NCBI GenBank assembly: GCA_900546215.1
Contig: URCD01000031.1
Span: forward strand, 1 to 22,143
Direction of reading: 5' to 3'
Length of the DNA stretch: 22,143 nt
DNA from: an uncultured Eubacteriales bacterium
Lineage (GTDB): Bacteria; Bacillota; Clostridia; Lachnospirales; Anaerotignaceae
Shown piece after piece: positions 14,818 through 21,666 of this stretch (the first letter of the stretch is position 1; every line of letters starts with the position of its first letter). Position numbers and translations under genes: made by a program. The notes under the pieces were generated by a model. It worked only from the letters and a program-made list of their open reading frames with translations. It did not search any database and was not told the origin of the DNA.

Positions 14818-15582
14818 TTACAGATACAGCTCGTTAGCCTTTCTTTGCTCAAAAGCCTTTCCTTTTTTTGCCGCAAACGCTTCAATAATATTTCTGTCCA
14901 ACGCTCGCGCTCCGTTTGGACAGACTGAAATGCATGCCATGCACGATATGCACACGCTATCATCTGTTTCAGACGGGTTATGTATATCAATCGCTCCTAC
15001 AGGACATTTATCAGCGCATGTTCCGCAGCCTATACACAAATCGCAGTCAGCCTTTGGCTTCATTGGAACGCCGTTATACTCCCTGTACGGCCTGTTTCCG
15101 GGAACATTAAATTCTTTATTATAACCGGTATCAAGCTTTTCCTTTATCCTCTGGGAAAAGGCCTCAAGCTGCTGCCTGTCGTCACTGTCCGGACGCCCAG
15201 CGCCGAACCTTCGTACTATGGAGTGCTCAGCAACAGCTGCTGCCGCGGCAATGCATTTAAAGCCTGTCTGCTCCAGTACGTCCTTAAGTTCCAAAAGCGT
15301 GTCGTCATAGGCCCTGTTTCCATAGGCGACAATCGGTACGGCATAGGCGCCGCCGCCCGTCATCTTTTTTATTCTGTCCGACGCTGTAGAGGGAACCCGT
15401 CCTCCAAAAGACGGAACGGCCACATAGCATATATCTCCCTCCCTAAACACATATCGACTGTAATCGTCGTTTCTGTCCATCAAATCAATATTTTTAATTT
15501 CCTCTCCAAAATCCGCTGTTATTAAGTCCGCTGTTTTTTTAGTTCCTCCCGTAGGACTAAATACTATTTCATATACGCTCAT
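14818..15582 (-). CDS. EFR1-type flavodoxin/ferredoxin fusion protein
   Basis: A 254-residue cytosolic electron carrier. Residues 1-150 are flavodoxin-like, with the FMN phosphate loop SPTGGTKKTA near the N terminus and VPSFGGRVP as a second flavin loop. Residues 180-225 bear two 4Fe-4S motifs: C183, C186, C189, C193 (CIGCGTCADKCP) and C211, C214, C217, C221 (CISCMACISVCP), plus an extra C180. The protein can pass electrons between low-potential donors and an unknown partner, as expected in an anaerobe. AGGGAGAG precedes the ATG at 15582. It begins 41 bases after the acetyltransferase gene with no terminator between, so both probably share a transcript. I see no terminator after its stop before the mntP promoter. 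Confidence 0.9.
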   Translation of the reverse strand: MSVYEIVFSPTGGTKKTADLITADFGEEIKNIDLMDRNDDYSRYVFREGDICYVAVPSFGGRVPSTASDRIKKMTGGGAYAVPIVAYGNRAYDDTLLELKDVLEQTGFKCIAAAAAVAEHSIVRRFGAGRPDSDDRQQLEAFSQRIKEKLDTGYNKEFNVPGNRPYREYNGVPMKPKADCDLCIGCGTCADKCPVGAIDIHNPSETDDSVCISCMACISVCPNGARALDRNIIEAFAAKKGKAFEQRKANELYL

Positions 15583-15623
15583 CTCTGACTCTCCCTTCCT
15601 ACATAATATATTTTTATATTGAT

Positions 15624-16187
15624 TTATATGCTATGGTAAGCTTTTATCCCAGACTGTGAATTACTGTGACTGCCAATTATTTTCTCCATCCAAATCATGT
15701 CATACCATCTGTTAAACTTATATCCGCATTGATGAAATCTTCCAACCTCTGCAAATCCCAAATGGGCATGAAAGTCGGCGCTATTTGTATTTAAATACTC
15801 GTCTTCGATTTCAGGATAGCCAATGCAAGCATAGAGATTTAAAATCCCCATACACTTTAATTTTTCCTCTAAGGCTGTATATATTTTTCTGCCCATTCCG
15901 CATTTGTGCGCATTGTGGTCAAGATACACCGTCATTTCACATGACCAATCATACGCTGCCCGTCCAACAAAAGCACCTGCATAAGCATATCCTTCAATTA
16001 GTCCATCTTTTTCAATTACGATATAAGGATATTTTTCCATAGTATGTTTCATGCGTTCCAGAAACTCTGAAACTGACGGAACCGCATATTCAAATGTGAT
16101 TGCTGTATTTTCTACATAATAAGCATATATCTCTAAAATACGCTTTACGTCCTCTAAAGCCGCATCTCTTACTACTATCTCCGACAT
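15624..16187 (-). CDS. GNAT-family N-acetyltransferase (phosphinothricin acetyltransferase-like)
   Basis: A 187-residue acetyl-CoA-dependent acetyltransferase. The start IVVRDAALEDVKRILEIYAYYVENTAITFEY and the acetyl-CoA loop KCGMGRKIYTAL (motif A, Q/RxxGxG variant), followed by LYACIGYPEIE and FHAHLGFAEVGRF, fit the Pat/Bar/YncA branch, which acetylates small amines or amino-acid analogues. The true substrate is unknown. The ATG at 16187 has GGAGAG seven bases upstream; the in-frame ATG at 16202 precedes that site. A consensus promoter and a perfect palindrome lie directly upstream. The gene is divergent from the amino-acid permease. Confidence 0.88.
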   Translation of the reverse strand: MSEIVVRDAALEDVKRILEIYAYYVENTAITFEYAVPSVSEFLERMKHTMEKYPYIVIEKDGLIEGYAYAGAFVGRAAYDWSCEMTVYLDHNAHKCGMGRKIYTALEEKLKCMGILNLYACIGYPEIEDEYLNTNSADFHAHLGFAEVGRFHQCGYKFNRWYDMIWMEKIIGSHSNSQSGIKAYHSI

Positions 16188-16221
16188 TATTCCGCTCTCC
16201 ATTAAATTTCATTTCCTCTAA

Positions 16222-16233
16222 AGGTATATACCT
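16222..16233. promoter_or_regulatory. Perfect 12-bp palindrome AGGTATATACCT, candidate operator
   Basis: The palindrome starts three bases downstream of the GNAT promoter -10 and covers the expected transcription start, the position of a repressor site. No regulator gene is adjacent, so its binder is unknown. Confidence 0.4.
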
Positions 16234-16235
16234 AC

Positions 16236-16264
16236 ATTCTAAATCCGGGCCTCATAAAAGTCAA
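16236..16264 (-). promoter_or_regulatory. Promoter of the GNAT-ferredoxin transcript
   Basis: On the minus strand TTGACT (16259-16264), 17 bp, TAGAAT (16236-16241). Confidence 0.75.
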
Positions 16265-16350
16265 ATTGAGAACAATTAAATGCAGGAATTAATTGCAAAT
16301 GGATAATTAATCATAATACAGGAAAAAATCCTTTTAAAAGGAGAGTTGTT

Positions 16351-17730
16351 ATGGAAAATAAATCACTAGAAAAAAGATATGGGCTTGTTACGGCAATATG
16401 CCTTGTTGTCGGGATAGTAATCGGAAGCGGAGTTTTCTTTAAGGCGGAAAAAATACTGACCGCAACCGGCGGCGACCTTCCCACCGCGATACTGGCGTGG
16501 ATTATAGGCGCGCTGATTATGATTGTATGCGCCTATACCTTTTCAGTACTGGCCGCCAAATATGAAAAGGTAAACGGAATTGTGGACTATGCCGAAACCA
16601 CAGTCGGCAAGAGCTACGCCTATTATACAGGCTGGTTTATGTCAGCCATATATTATCCTACGCTTACATCTGTTTTGGCTTGGGTCAGCGCAAGATATAC
16701 CTGCGTATTGTTTGGAGTATCCGATATAGCCGGAGGAACATGCATGACAATAGCGGGATTTTACTTATGCGCCGGGTACGCAATTAACGCGCTTTCACCG
16801 CTTCTGGCCGGCAGAATTCAGGTGTCCACCACTATAATAAAGCTTATCCCGCTTTTTCTTATGGGAATAATCGGGACTGTTATAGGCATAAAAAACGGAA
16901 CCGCCGCCGCCAATTTTTCCACAGTACCTTCAGTGGCCGAAATAACAGCGGTAAAGCCAGATTATGTTCCTGTCTCCAAGCCTCTGCTTACGGCTGTGGT
17001 CGCCTCCTCCTTCGCCTATGAGGGGTGGATTATAGCCACTTCCATTAATTCAGAGCTTAAAAACGCTAAAAGAAATCTGCCGATAGCCCTCGTAGGAGGC
17101 ACCCTTTTAATCGCGGTTATCTATATACTTTATTATATCGGGCTTGCGGGAGCCGCGGATAACCTTACAATGATAGCAAGCGGAGAAAACGGGGCAAAAA
17201 CAGCCTTTACCAATATTTTTGGAGCCTACGGAGGCACAGTTCTGATGGTATTTTTAATAATATCCTGCCTTGGAACCCTGAACGGGCTTATGCTTGCAAG
17301 CGTCAGGGGAATTTATTCCCTTGCAGTCAGAAAAGAGGGTCCAAATCCCGAAATGTTTTCATCCATAGACACACAGACAAACATGCCAACCAACTCCGCT
17401 GTAATAGGATTAATAATATGCTCGGCATGGCTGCTTTATTTTTACGGCGCCAATCTTACGGCTTCCTGGTTTGGACCGCTGAGCTTTGACTCCTCGGAGC
17501 TTCCAATAATAAGCCTGTACGCCATGTATATACCGATTTTCGCTATGATAATTGTACGTGAAAAGGGCTTTAACGCCTTTAATAGATTTATAGCGCCCAT
17601 ACTCTCTATACTTGGCAGTCTGTTTATGATATACGCGGCGTTTTTGTCCCATGGAATAAAAATGGTACTTGGCTACTTTGCCGTTTATGCGGCTATTATG
17701 GCCGTTGGCGCTGTATTTAAGCTGACCTAA
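16351..17730 (+). CDS. APC-superfamily amino-acid permease
   Basis: A 459-residue transporter with about twelve membrane helices. Helix 1 carries the substrate-binding signature IVIGSGVFFKAEKIL, and helix 6 has SFAYEGWIIATSINSELKN, both typical of the L-type/APC branch that moves amino acids by exchange or with H+. The specific amino acid cannot be assigned. AAAGGAG lies before ATG 16351. Only weak promoter-like sequences occur in the 148-base gap (for example TTGCAA at 16293 with TAATAC at 16314, spacer only 15), so the promoter is not resolved. A terminator follows 20 bases after the stop, so it is transcribed alone. Confidence 0.9.
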   Translation: MENKSLEKRYGLVTAICLVVGIVIGSGVFFKAEKILTATGGDLPTAILAWIIGALIMIVCAYTFSVLAAKYEKVNGIVDYAETTVGKSYAYYTGWFMSAIYYPTLTSVLAWVSARYTCVLFGVSDIAGGTCMTIAGFYLCAGYAINALSPLLAGRIQVSTTIIKLIPLFLMGIIGTVIGIKNGTAAANFSTVPSVAEITAVKPDYVPVSKPLLTAVVASSFAYEGWIIATSINSELKNAKRNLPIALVGGTLLIAVIYILYYIGLAGAADNLTMIASGENGAKTAFTNIFGAYGGTVLMVFLIISCLGTLNGLMLASVRGIYSLAVRKEGPNPEMFSSIDTQTNMPTNSAVIGLIICSAWLLYFYGANLTASWFGPLSFDSSELPIISLYAMYIPIFAMIIVREKGFNAFNRFIAPILSILGSLFMIYAAFLSHGIKMVLGYFAVYAAIMAVGAVFKLT

Positions 17731-17750
17731 AAGAAAGATATGTAATACCT

Positions 17751-17779
17751 AAGCCGCCTTTAAGAGACGGCTTTATTTT
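17751..17779 (+). terminator. Intrinsic terminator of the permease gene
   Basis: Stem AAGCCG/CGGCTT (17751-17756 with 17768-17773), an 11-base loop that can close by one more pair, then TTTATTTTA. Confidence 0.8.
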
Positions 17780-17813
17780 ATCCCGCTTAACATTTCAGAC
17801 ACGCAGATAACTC

Positions 17814-17841
17814 TTGCACATTTCTCGTTTTATGCCATAAT
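17814..17841 (+). promoter_or_regulatory. Possible promoter of the DUF1847 gene
   Basis: TTGCAC (17814-17819), 16 bp, CATAAT (17836-17841). The -10 is good but the -35 is poor. Confidence 0.4.
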
Positions 17842-17882
17842 AAAAGAGGTGTTATATTATAGAGGAAAAGGAGTTTTTAACA

Positions 17883-18524
17883 ATGGACAACTGCAAAAGC
17901 TGCGCGGACTGCGGCGTTATAAACTGTCACACAATGGCCGGAGAATATCCTGAATACTGCGTCTCAGTAAATATGAAGCCCGAACAGTACAAGGAAGCCA
18001 TGAAATGCTATGACGATCCTGAAACACATAACCTGGCAATTGCCGCCGGAGAGGTAGAGTATGAGGGCTTCGGCAAGTTGACAAGGGTTGAGGAAACAAT
18101 AATGTTCGCAAGAAAAATGGGCGCCAAAAAGCTTGGTATAGCAAACTGTGCCGCACTGATAAAAGAGGCTAATACGCTGGCTAGAATTTTAAGAATACAC
18201 GGCTTTGAGGTTTTTGGCATAACCTGTAAGGCCGGAACCACTCCCAAAACAGCTATAGGCCTATATAAGGACTGTGAAAAAACCGGAAGGAACGTATGCA
18301 ATCCCGCATTGCAGGCCAAAATACTGAATGATGAAAAGACCGACCTGAACATTGTACTTGGCCTGTGCGTAGGCCATGATTCCATATTTTATAAATACGC
18401 AGAGGCGCCCTGCACAACCATGATCGTGAAGGACAAGGTGCTTGTGCATAATCCTGCTGCGGCACTGTACTCAACTGGCTTTTTTTATAAAAGACTTCTC
18501 AAAAATAACGAGAACCTGAAATAA
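17883..18524 (+). CDS. Cysteine-rich DUF1847-type protein
   Basis: A 213-residue cytosolic protein that I recognise as the DUF1847 family; its function is not established. The N terminus has a compact cysteine set C4, C7, C10 and C15 (CKSCADCGVINC), with further cysteines at C26 and C42, suggesting metal or iron-sulfur binding. The rest looks like a small alpha/beta domain with LTRVEETIMFARKMGAKKLGIANCAAL, and later LGLCVGHDSIFYKYAEAPCTTMIVKDKVLVHNP, in which more conserved-looking cysteines occur. AAAAGGAG lies eight bases before ATG 17883. It has no partner gene: a terminator precedes it and the metK promoter follows. No T-rich hairpin is seen after its stop. Confidence 0.8.
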   Translation: MDNCKSCADCGVINCHTMAGEYPEYCVSVNMKPEQYKEAMKCYDDPETHNLAIAAGEVEYEGFGKLTRVEETIMFARKMGAKKLGIANCAALIKEANTLARILRIHGFEVFGITCKAGTTPKTAIGLYKDCEKTGRNVCNPALQAKILNDEKTDLNIVLGLCVGHDSIFYKYAEAPCTTMIVKDKVLVHNPAAALYSTGFFYKRLLKNNENLK

Positions 18525-18553
18525 TCCCTAGGACAAATGCGGGTATTTGGGTA

Positions 18554-18582
18554 ATGACAAAATAACATACATAATGTATAAA
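18554..18582 (+). promoter_or_regulatory. Promoter of the SAM riboswitch-metK transcript
   Basis: ATGACA (18554-18559), 17 bp, TATAAA (18577-18582). Transcription should start near 18589, about 16 bases before the riboswitch. Confidence 0.65.
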
Positions 18583-18604
18583 GTAAGTAAACAATTAAAT
18601 ATAT

Positions 18605-18703
18605 CTTATCAAGAGTGGTAGAGGGACAGGGCCCTGTGAAACCCGGCAACCGGCGTGTTACGCACGGTGCCAATTCCCCCGCGGAAGTTCCGCGGAAGAT
18701 AAG
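18605..18703 (+). promoter_or_regulatory. SAM-I (S-box) riboswitch
   Basis: All hallmarks of the S-box are present in order: CTTATCAAGAG, GGTAGAGGGAC, GGCCCTGTGAAACCCGGCAACC, GGTGCCAATTCC and a closing GATAAG that pairs with CTTATC at the start (18605-18610 with 18698-18703); the third block is 22 bases of which GAAACCCGGCAACC is the diagnostic part. It binds S-adenosylmethionine. Bound SAM stabilises the closing helix and favours the terminator just downstream, shutting off metK when its product is abundant. Confidence 0.97.
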
Positions 18704-18714
18704 TGCAATAGAGT

Positions 18715-18738
18715 AAAGCCCTGAGGGGCTTTTTCTTT
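18715..18738 (+). terminator. SAM riboswitch-controlled terminator before metK
   Basis: Stem AAAGCCC/GGGCTTT (18715-18721 with 18726-18732), loop TGAG, then TTCTTTT. Confidence 0.9.
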
Positions 18739-18767
18739 TACCTCTCTAAACCAGAAAGGATGATATT

Positions 18768-19940
18768 ATGGCAAGAAGATTATTCACATCAGAGTCAGTT
18801 ACCGAGGGACATCCCGATAAAATGTGCGACCAGATTTCGGACGCAATACTTGACGCTCTCCTTGAGCAGGACCCCATGTCACGAGTTGCCTGCGAAACAG
18901 CTACAACCACCGGAGTTGTGTTTGTAATGGGAGAAATCACGACAAAGGCTTATGTTGATATTGAAAAAATAGTAAGGGATACTGTAAAGGAAATCGGCTA
19001 TGACAGGGCTAAATTCGGCTTTGACTGCGATACCTGCTCAGTAATTACATCAATCCACGGACAGTCCCCCGACATCGCTCTGGGAGTAGATAAGGCGCTG
19101 GAGCATAAAACAGGAGAGGACACAAGCGAGTTTGATACAGGCGCGGGAGACCAGGGTATGATGTTCGGCTTTGCCTGCGATGAGACTGAGGAATATATGC
19201 CAATGCCGATTTATCTTGCCCACCAGCTTACAAGAAAGCTGACTGAGGTGAGAAAGAACGGAACGCTTAATTATCTCAGACCCGATGGAAAATCACAGGT
19301 AACAGTCCTTTATGAGGATGATAAGCCTGTGGCTGTGGACACCGTTGTAATTTCCACCCAGCATGACCCCGAGGCTACTCAGGAGCAGATAAGAAACGAT
19401 ATTATCGAGCACGTTATAAAGACTGTAATCCCCGCTGAGCTTTTAAGCGACAGTACAAAATACTACATTAACCCCACAGGACGCTTTGTAATCGGCGGAC
19501 CGCAGGGAGACAGCGGACTTACGGGAAGAAAAATAATTGTTGACACCTACGGCGGATACGCAAGCCACGGCGGCGGCGCCTTCTCCGGCAAGGACCCAAC
19601 AAAGGTTGACCGCTCGGCATGCTATGCTGCGCGTTATGTAGCCAAGAATATTGTTGCCAGCGGAATAGCTAAAAAATGCGAGGTGCAGCTTGCCTACGCA
19701 ATCGGCGTTGCAAAGCCCGTTTCAATCCTTATAAACACTTACGGAACAGGCAAGCTGTCTGATGAGGAAATAACGAAGCTTGTTCAGGACAACTTTGATT
19801 TAAGGCCCGCCGCAATAATCAAGAACTTTGATTTAAGAAGGCCTCTTTACAAACAGGTTGCCGCCTACGGACATTTCGGACGCAACGACCTTGACCTTCC
19901 CTGGGAGAAGTTAGATAAGACTGACGTTTTCAAAAAATAA
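18768..19940 (+). CDS. metK: S-adenosylmethionine synthetase
   Basis: A 390-residue cytosolic enzyme that makes S-adenosylmethionine from methionine and ATP. The diagnostic motifs are GHPDKMCDQISDAILD (14-29), GAGDQG (125-130) and GGGAFSGKDPTKVDRS (268-283), and the length is normal. GAAAGGATG precedes ATG 18768. Expression is controlled by the SAM-I riboswitch and its terminator directly upstream, a direct product-feedback loop. A strong terminator ends the transcript 12 bases after the stop. Confidence 0.98.
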   Translation: MARRLFTSESVTEGHPDKMCDQISDAILDALLEQDPMSRVACETATTTGVVFVMGEITTKAYVDIEKIVRDTVKEIGYDRAKFGFDCDTCSVITSIHGQSPDIALGVDKALEHKTGEDTSEFDTGAGDQGMMFGFACDETEEYMPMPIYLAHQLTRKLTEVRKNGTLNYLRPDGKSQVTVLYEDDKPVAVDTVVISTQHDPEATQEQIRNDIIEHVIKTVIPAELLSDSTKYYINPTGRFVIGGPQGDSGLTGRKIIVDTYGGYASHGGGAFSGKDPTKVDRSACYAARYVAKNIVASGIAKKCEVQLAYAIGVAKPVSILINTYGTGKLSDEEITKLVQDNFDLRPAAIIKNFDLRRPLYKQVAAYGHFGRNDLDLPWEKLDKTDVFKK

Positions 19941-19951
19941 CCAGACCTTTG

Positions 19952-19980
19952 GCCGGCGGAATTTCCGCCGGCTTTTATTT
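19952..19980 (+). terminator. Intrinsic terminator of metK
   Basis: A 9-bp GC-rich stem GCCGGCGGA/TCCGCCGGC (19952-19960 with 19964-19972), loop ATT, then TTTTATTT. The 40 bases from here to the mgtE promoter hold nothing I recognise. Confidence 0.95.
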
Positions 19981-20020
19981 TCCGGCTTTTCTCTTAACAG
20001 CCCTTTTACAAAAAATATAT

Positions 20021-20049
20021 TTGACGTAAAGTTTTCAAGCGCATATACT
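20021..20049 (+). promoter_or_regulatory. Consensus promoter of the mgtE leader
   Basis: TTGACG (20021-20026), 17 bp, TATACT (20044-20049). Transcription begins near 20056, giving a leader of about 215 bases before mgtE. Confidence 0.85.
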
Positions 20050-20061
20050 AATAATAGACAA

Positions 20062-20165
20062 ATTTTTCAGACAAGGGGTGCTTTTTATGGACTTAGACGG
20101 CCATCCGGACGACGTTCCGTTATACATAACACACAATAGCTTGGCCGAACAAAGTCTGTAAAAAT
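20062..20165 (+). promoter_or_regulatory. Leader hairpin that encloses the small ORF
   Basis: ATTTTTCAGAC (20062-20072) pairs with GTCTG-T-AAAAAT (20154-20165): eleven base pairs with one bulged T. The left arm ends directly before the leader ribosome binding site, and the right arm contains the leader stop codon. A ribosome finishing the ORF would melt it. The left arm can alternatively use TCAGAC to pair with GTCTGA at 20168-20173. Confidence 0.55.
20087..20161 (+). CDS. Putative 24-residue leader peptide upstream of mgtE
   Basis: An ATG at 20087 sits six bases after AAGGGGTG (20073-20080), as strong a ribosome binding site as those of the large genes here, about 30 bases into the transcript. 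The peptide starts MDLDGHPDDVP: four Asp and two Pro within the first eleven residues. It ends with TAA at 20159-20161 after a neutral tail. Codons 5-6 and 14-20 lie in segments that pair with each other or with the terminator before mgtE, so translation of this ORF should decide the fold. The Asp/Pro-rich start resembles the sequence type that destabilises translating ribosomes at low Mg2+ in enterobacterial MgtL; that link is inference. It shares no sequence with MgtL beyond this composition. It may be a purely regulatory ORF. Confidence 0.65.
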   Translation: MDLDGHPDDVPLYITHNSLAEQSL

Positions 20166-20240
20166 CCGTCTGAATCTGCCTGATTTTAATTCAGAGTTTT
20201 TAATAATTCTTTGACAATGGCCAAACAATAGTGTTATGGC
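20099..20240 (+). promoter_or_regulatory. Antiterminator and anti-antiterminator pairings in the mgtE leader
   Basis: Three competing pairings can be drawn. Segment 1, GGCCA (20099-20103, codons 5-6), pairs with segment 2, TGGCC (20142-20146). Segment 2 together with CATAACAC (20125-20132) pairs instead with GGCCAA (20219-20224) and GTGTTATG (20231-20238): six plus eight base pairs across an 8 by 6 internal loop, an antiterminator. Without it, the terminator 20219-20247 forms. A ribosome stopped on the first eleven codons would cover segment 1 and free segment 2 for antitermination. A ribosome reaching the stop would disturb segment 2. Confidence 0.55.
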
Positions 20241-20247
20241 TTTTTTT
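20219..20247 (+). terminator. Attenuator terminator directly before mgtE
   Basis: GCCAAACA (20220-20227) pairs with TGTTATGGC (20232-20240) with one bulged A, eight base pairs around loop ATAG, followed by seven T. It lies 13 bases before the mgtE ribosome binding site. A weaker hairpin, TCTGAAT/ATTCAGA (20169-20175 with 20189-20195) followed by GTTTTT, precedes it and could be a pause site. Confidence 0.75.
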
Positions 20248-20272
20248 AATTCAAAGAATTGGGGTGGACAAA

Positions 20273-21622
20273 TTGGACGATATGGAGGCTATATACAAAC
20301 AGCTGCTTGACCTTCTTGAAAATGGAAGAATAAAAGAATTTAAGGAAGAAATAAATGAATTAAACCCGTATGACGCCGCAGAATTTTTCGAGCTTCTTAA
20401 GGATGACCAAAAGCTGATTGTGTTCAGCCTCCTTACAAAGGACAATGCGGCTGAAGCGTTCAGCTATATGGACTCCGACATTCAGGAGCATATTATTAAA
20501 TCAATCAGTGACAATGAGATAAGAAATATAGTTGATGAGATGTTCATTGACGATACAGTCGATTTTCTCTCCGAGCTGCCGGCTAACCTTGTGACAAGGG
20601 TTTTAAAAAACGCCGATGAATCCAAACGTAAGCTGATTAACCAGTTTCTAAACTATCCGGAAAACTCAGCCGGAAGCATAATGACAATTGAGCTTGTCCA
20701 GTTTCACGAGGACATGACCGCAAATCAGGCAATGGCGCAGCTTAAAGCTACAGGTGTAAATAAGGAGACAATATATAACTGTTATGTAGTAAACAGCAAG
20801 CGTATCCTTATGGGTATACTTCCGCTGAGGACGCTGATACTTGCAAAGGACGAGGAAATCGTTAAGGACCTTATGGAGGACAGGGTTATATCGGTTAAGA
20901 CACTTGACGACCAGGAGGAAGTCGCTGACATCTTCAAAAATTATAACTTTATAAGCTTGCCGGTTGTAGACAACGAAGGCCGATTGGTCGGTATTATAAC
21001 AGTCGATGATATCATGGACGTTATTGACCAGGAAAACACCGAAGACTTTGAAAAGATGGCCGCCCTCCTTCCTTCCGAGGACGAGTATCTTAAAACCAGC
21101 GTTTTTACCTTAACTAAAAACCGTCTTCCGTGGCTTTTGGTGCTTATGATTTCCGGTACTATTTCAGCCTCTATAATAAGCAGGTACCAGTATGTGCTTA
21201 CCTCTGTACTGGCGCTCTCGGCTTATATGACAATACTTACCGGCACCGGTGGAAACTCCGGCTCTCAGGCTTCTACCCTTATTATCCGTGGTATGGCGCT
21301 TGGTGAGATTGAAATGAAGGACATATTCAAAACACTGTGGAAAGAGGTTCGTGTCGGAATACTGTGCGGTATTATGCTTGGCCTTGTAAATTTCGTAAGG
21401 CTTCTGTTTTTTGACAACGTTTCCCTGCTTGTAAACGTGACGGTATCATTTACAATGGCAGTTGTGGTTGTAGTTGCCAAGGCCATAGGCTGTACGCTTC
21501 CTATGCTCGCAAAAAAAATCGGCTTTGACCCGGCTATTATGGCAGGCCCCCTTATTACGACTGTTGTTGACGCCATATCGCTTTTGATATATTTCAATAT
21601 AGCAAATATACTTTTATTATAA
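20273..21622 (+). CDS. mgtE: MgtE magnesium transporter
   Basis: A 449-residue Mg2+ channel/transporter. Seen in order: an N-terminal alpha-helical domain (about 1-130), a pair of CBS domains (about 137-256, beginning SAGSIMT), a plug-helix region and five membrane helices. The family signature GTGGNSGSQASTLIIRG is at about 324-340, and the conserved pore aspartate is in TTVVDAISLL (about D433). In MgtE proteins the cytosolic domains close the pore when Mg2+ is high. The start is chosen at TTG 20273 because GGGGTGG lies five bases upstream. GTG 20231 falls inside the terminator hairpin, and ATG 20282 is too far from the site. A leader ORF and attenuator precede it. It is followed by a shared convergent terminator. 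Confidence 0.95.
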   Translation: MDDMEAIYKQLLDLLENGRIKEFKEEINELNPYDAAEFFELLKDDQKLIVFSLLTKDNAAEAFSYMDSDIQEHIIKSISDNEIRNIVDEMFIDDTVDFLSELPANLVTRVLKNADESKRKLINQFLNYPENSAGSIMTIELVQFHEDMTANQAMAQLKATGVNKETIYNCYVVNSKRILMGILPLRTLILAKDEEIVKDLMEDRVISVKTLDDQEEVADIFKNYNFISLPVVDNEGRLVGIITVDDIMDVIDQENTEDFEKMAALLPSEDEYLKTSVFTLTKNRLPWLLVLMISGTISASIISRYQYVLTSVLALSAYMTILTGTGGNSGSQASTLIIRGMALGEIEMKDIFKTLWKEVRVGILCGIMLGLVNFVRLLFFDNVSLLVNVTVSFTMAVVVVVAKAIGCTLPMLAKKIGFDPAIMAGPLITTVVDAISLLIYFNIANILLL

Positions 21623-21630
21623 AAAGAATT

Positions 21631-21664
21631 AAAGGACGAAAGCATTTTACCGCTTTCGTCCTTT
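21631..21664. terminator. Bidirectional terminator between mgtE and the convergent membrane protein gene
   Basis: A 13-bp perfect stem AAAGGACGAAAGC/GCTTTCGTCCTTT (21631-21643 with 21652-21664). T-rich tracts follow on both strands, so it can end both transcripts. Confidence 0.9.
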
Positions 21665-21666
21665 TA

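Noticed and set aside
18525..18553. Terminator after the DUF1847 gene
   Set aside because: There is weak self-complementarity (AAAT...ATTT) but no stable stem and no T-run.
19973..20272. M-box (ykoK) Mg2+ riboswitch before mgtE
   Set aside because: The expected conserved blocks such as the GGTGAGGCTCC element and the long multi-helix core are not present. The region is also mostly occupied by the small ORF and the attenuator.
20231..20272. Longer mgtE start at GTG 20231
   Set aside because: The codon lies inside the terminator hairpin and has no ribosome binding site. TTG 20273 has GGGGTGG at ideal distance and gives the normal MgtE N terminus.
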